From the NCBI GenBank assembly GCA_027620395.1, contig JAQBZY010000132.1, forward strand, positions 1 to 5,557: a stretch of DNA of 5,557 bases, read 5' to 3'. The translations under genes were made by a program, and so were the position numbers. Source of the stretch: Pseudomonadota bacterium. GTDB taxonomy: Bacteria; Pseudomonadota; Alphaproteobacteria; Rhodospirillales; Casp-alpha2. Under the pieces are notes generated by a model. It saw only the letters and a program-made list of their open reading frames with translations. It did not search any database and had not been told where the DNA came from. Below, one piece after another: positions 5,545 to 5,557 of this stretch. Positions within the stretch are counted from its first letter, which is position 1, and each line of letters begins with the position of its first letter.

Positions 5545-5557
5545 TTATTGCACTGAA

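Overview
The window is GC-rich, has the third-position codon bias of a GC-rich genome, and almost every base is assigned. The protein families and their order point to an alphaproteobacterium, probably of the Rhodospirillales type. The clues are a DnaX tail of the alphaproteobacterial type, a DEDDy exonuclease starting MQHQNLFVFDIETVP, ybaB-recR, and a short RmuC. This placement is inferred from family resemblance; no database search was possible.

Layout, left to right. (1) Nucleotides 2-385 (+) hold the 3' end of dnaX, the clamp-loader tau/gamma subunit. (2) A short convergent gap holds a REP-like hairpin (413-451). (3) Nucleotides 463-1296 (-) encode a predicted DEDDy 3'-5' exonuclease related to the PolB exonuclease domain. 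(4) A 58-bp divergent intergenic region holds a candidate promoter. (5) A tight + strand operon follows: ybaB/ebfC (1355-1678), recR (1687-2280) and a TPR-glycosyltransferase fusion (2282-4042), with gaps of 8 and 1 nt. (6) A 231-bp convergent intergenic region (4043-4273) holds a long hairpin, a composite repeat and a REP element. (7) rmuC lies on the - strand (4274-5350). (8) The non-coding right edge (5351-5557) holds a second copy of the composite repeat.

Most of the genes belong to DNA replication and repair. DnaX loads the clamp. YbaB is a nucleoid-associated protein. RecR acts with RecF/RecO in gap repair. RmuC is a membrane-anchored, nuclease-like protein linked to limiting DNA rearrangement, and the DEDDy protein is a predicted exonuclease. 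The exception is the TPR-glycosyltransferase, which appears translationally coupled to recR but has no obvious functional link to repair.

I found no convincing undescribed multi-gene system. The most notable non-genic signal is a small repeat family. A roughly 75-77-bp composite element (a conserved 32-nt box followed by a REP-like palindrome) occurs twice in the same orientation. A near-identical REP palindrome (39 of 41 nt) also lies on each side of rmuC in opposite orientation. The other point of interest is the antiparallel exonuclease gene separating dnaX from ybaB-recR, which are commonly adjacent in bacteria.
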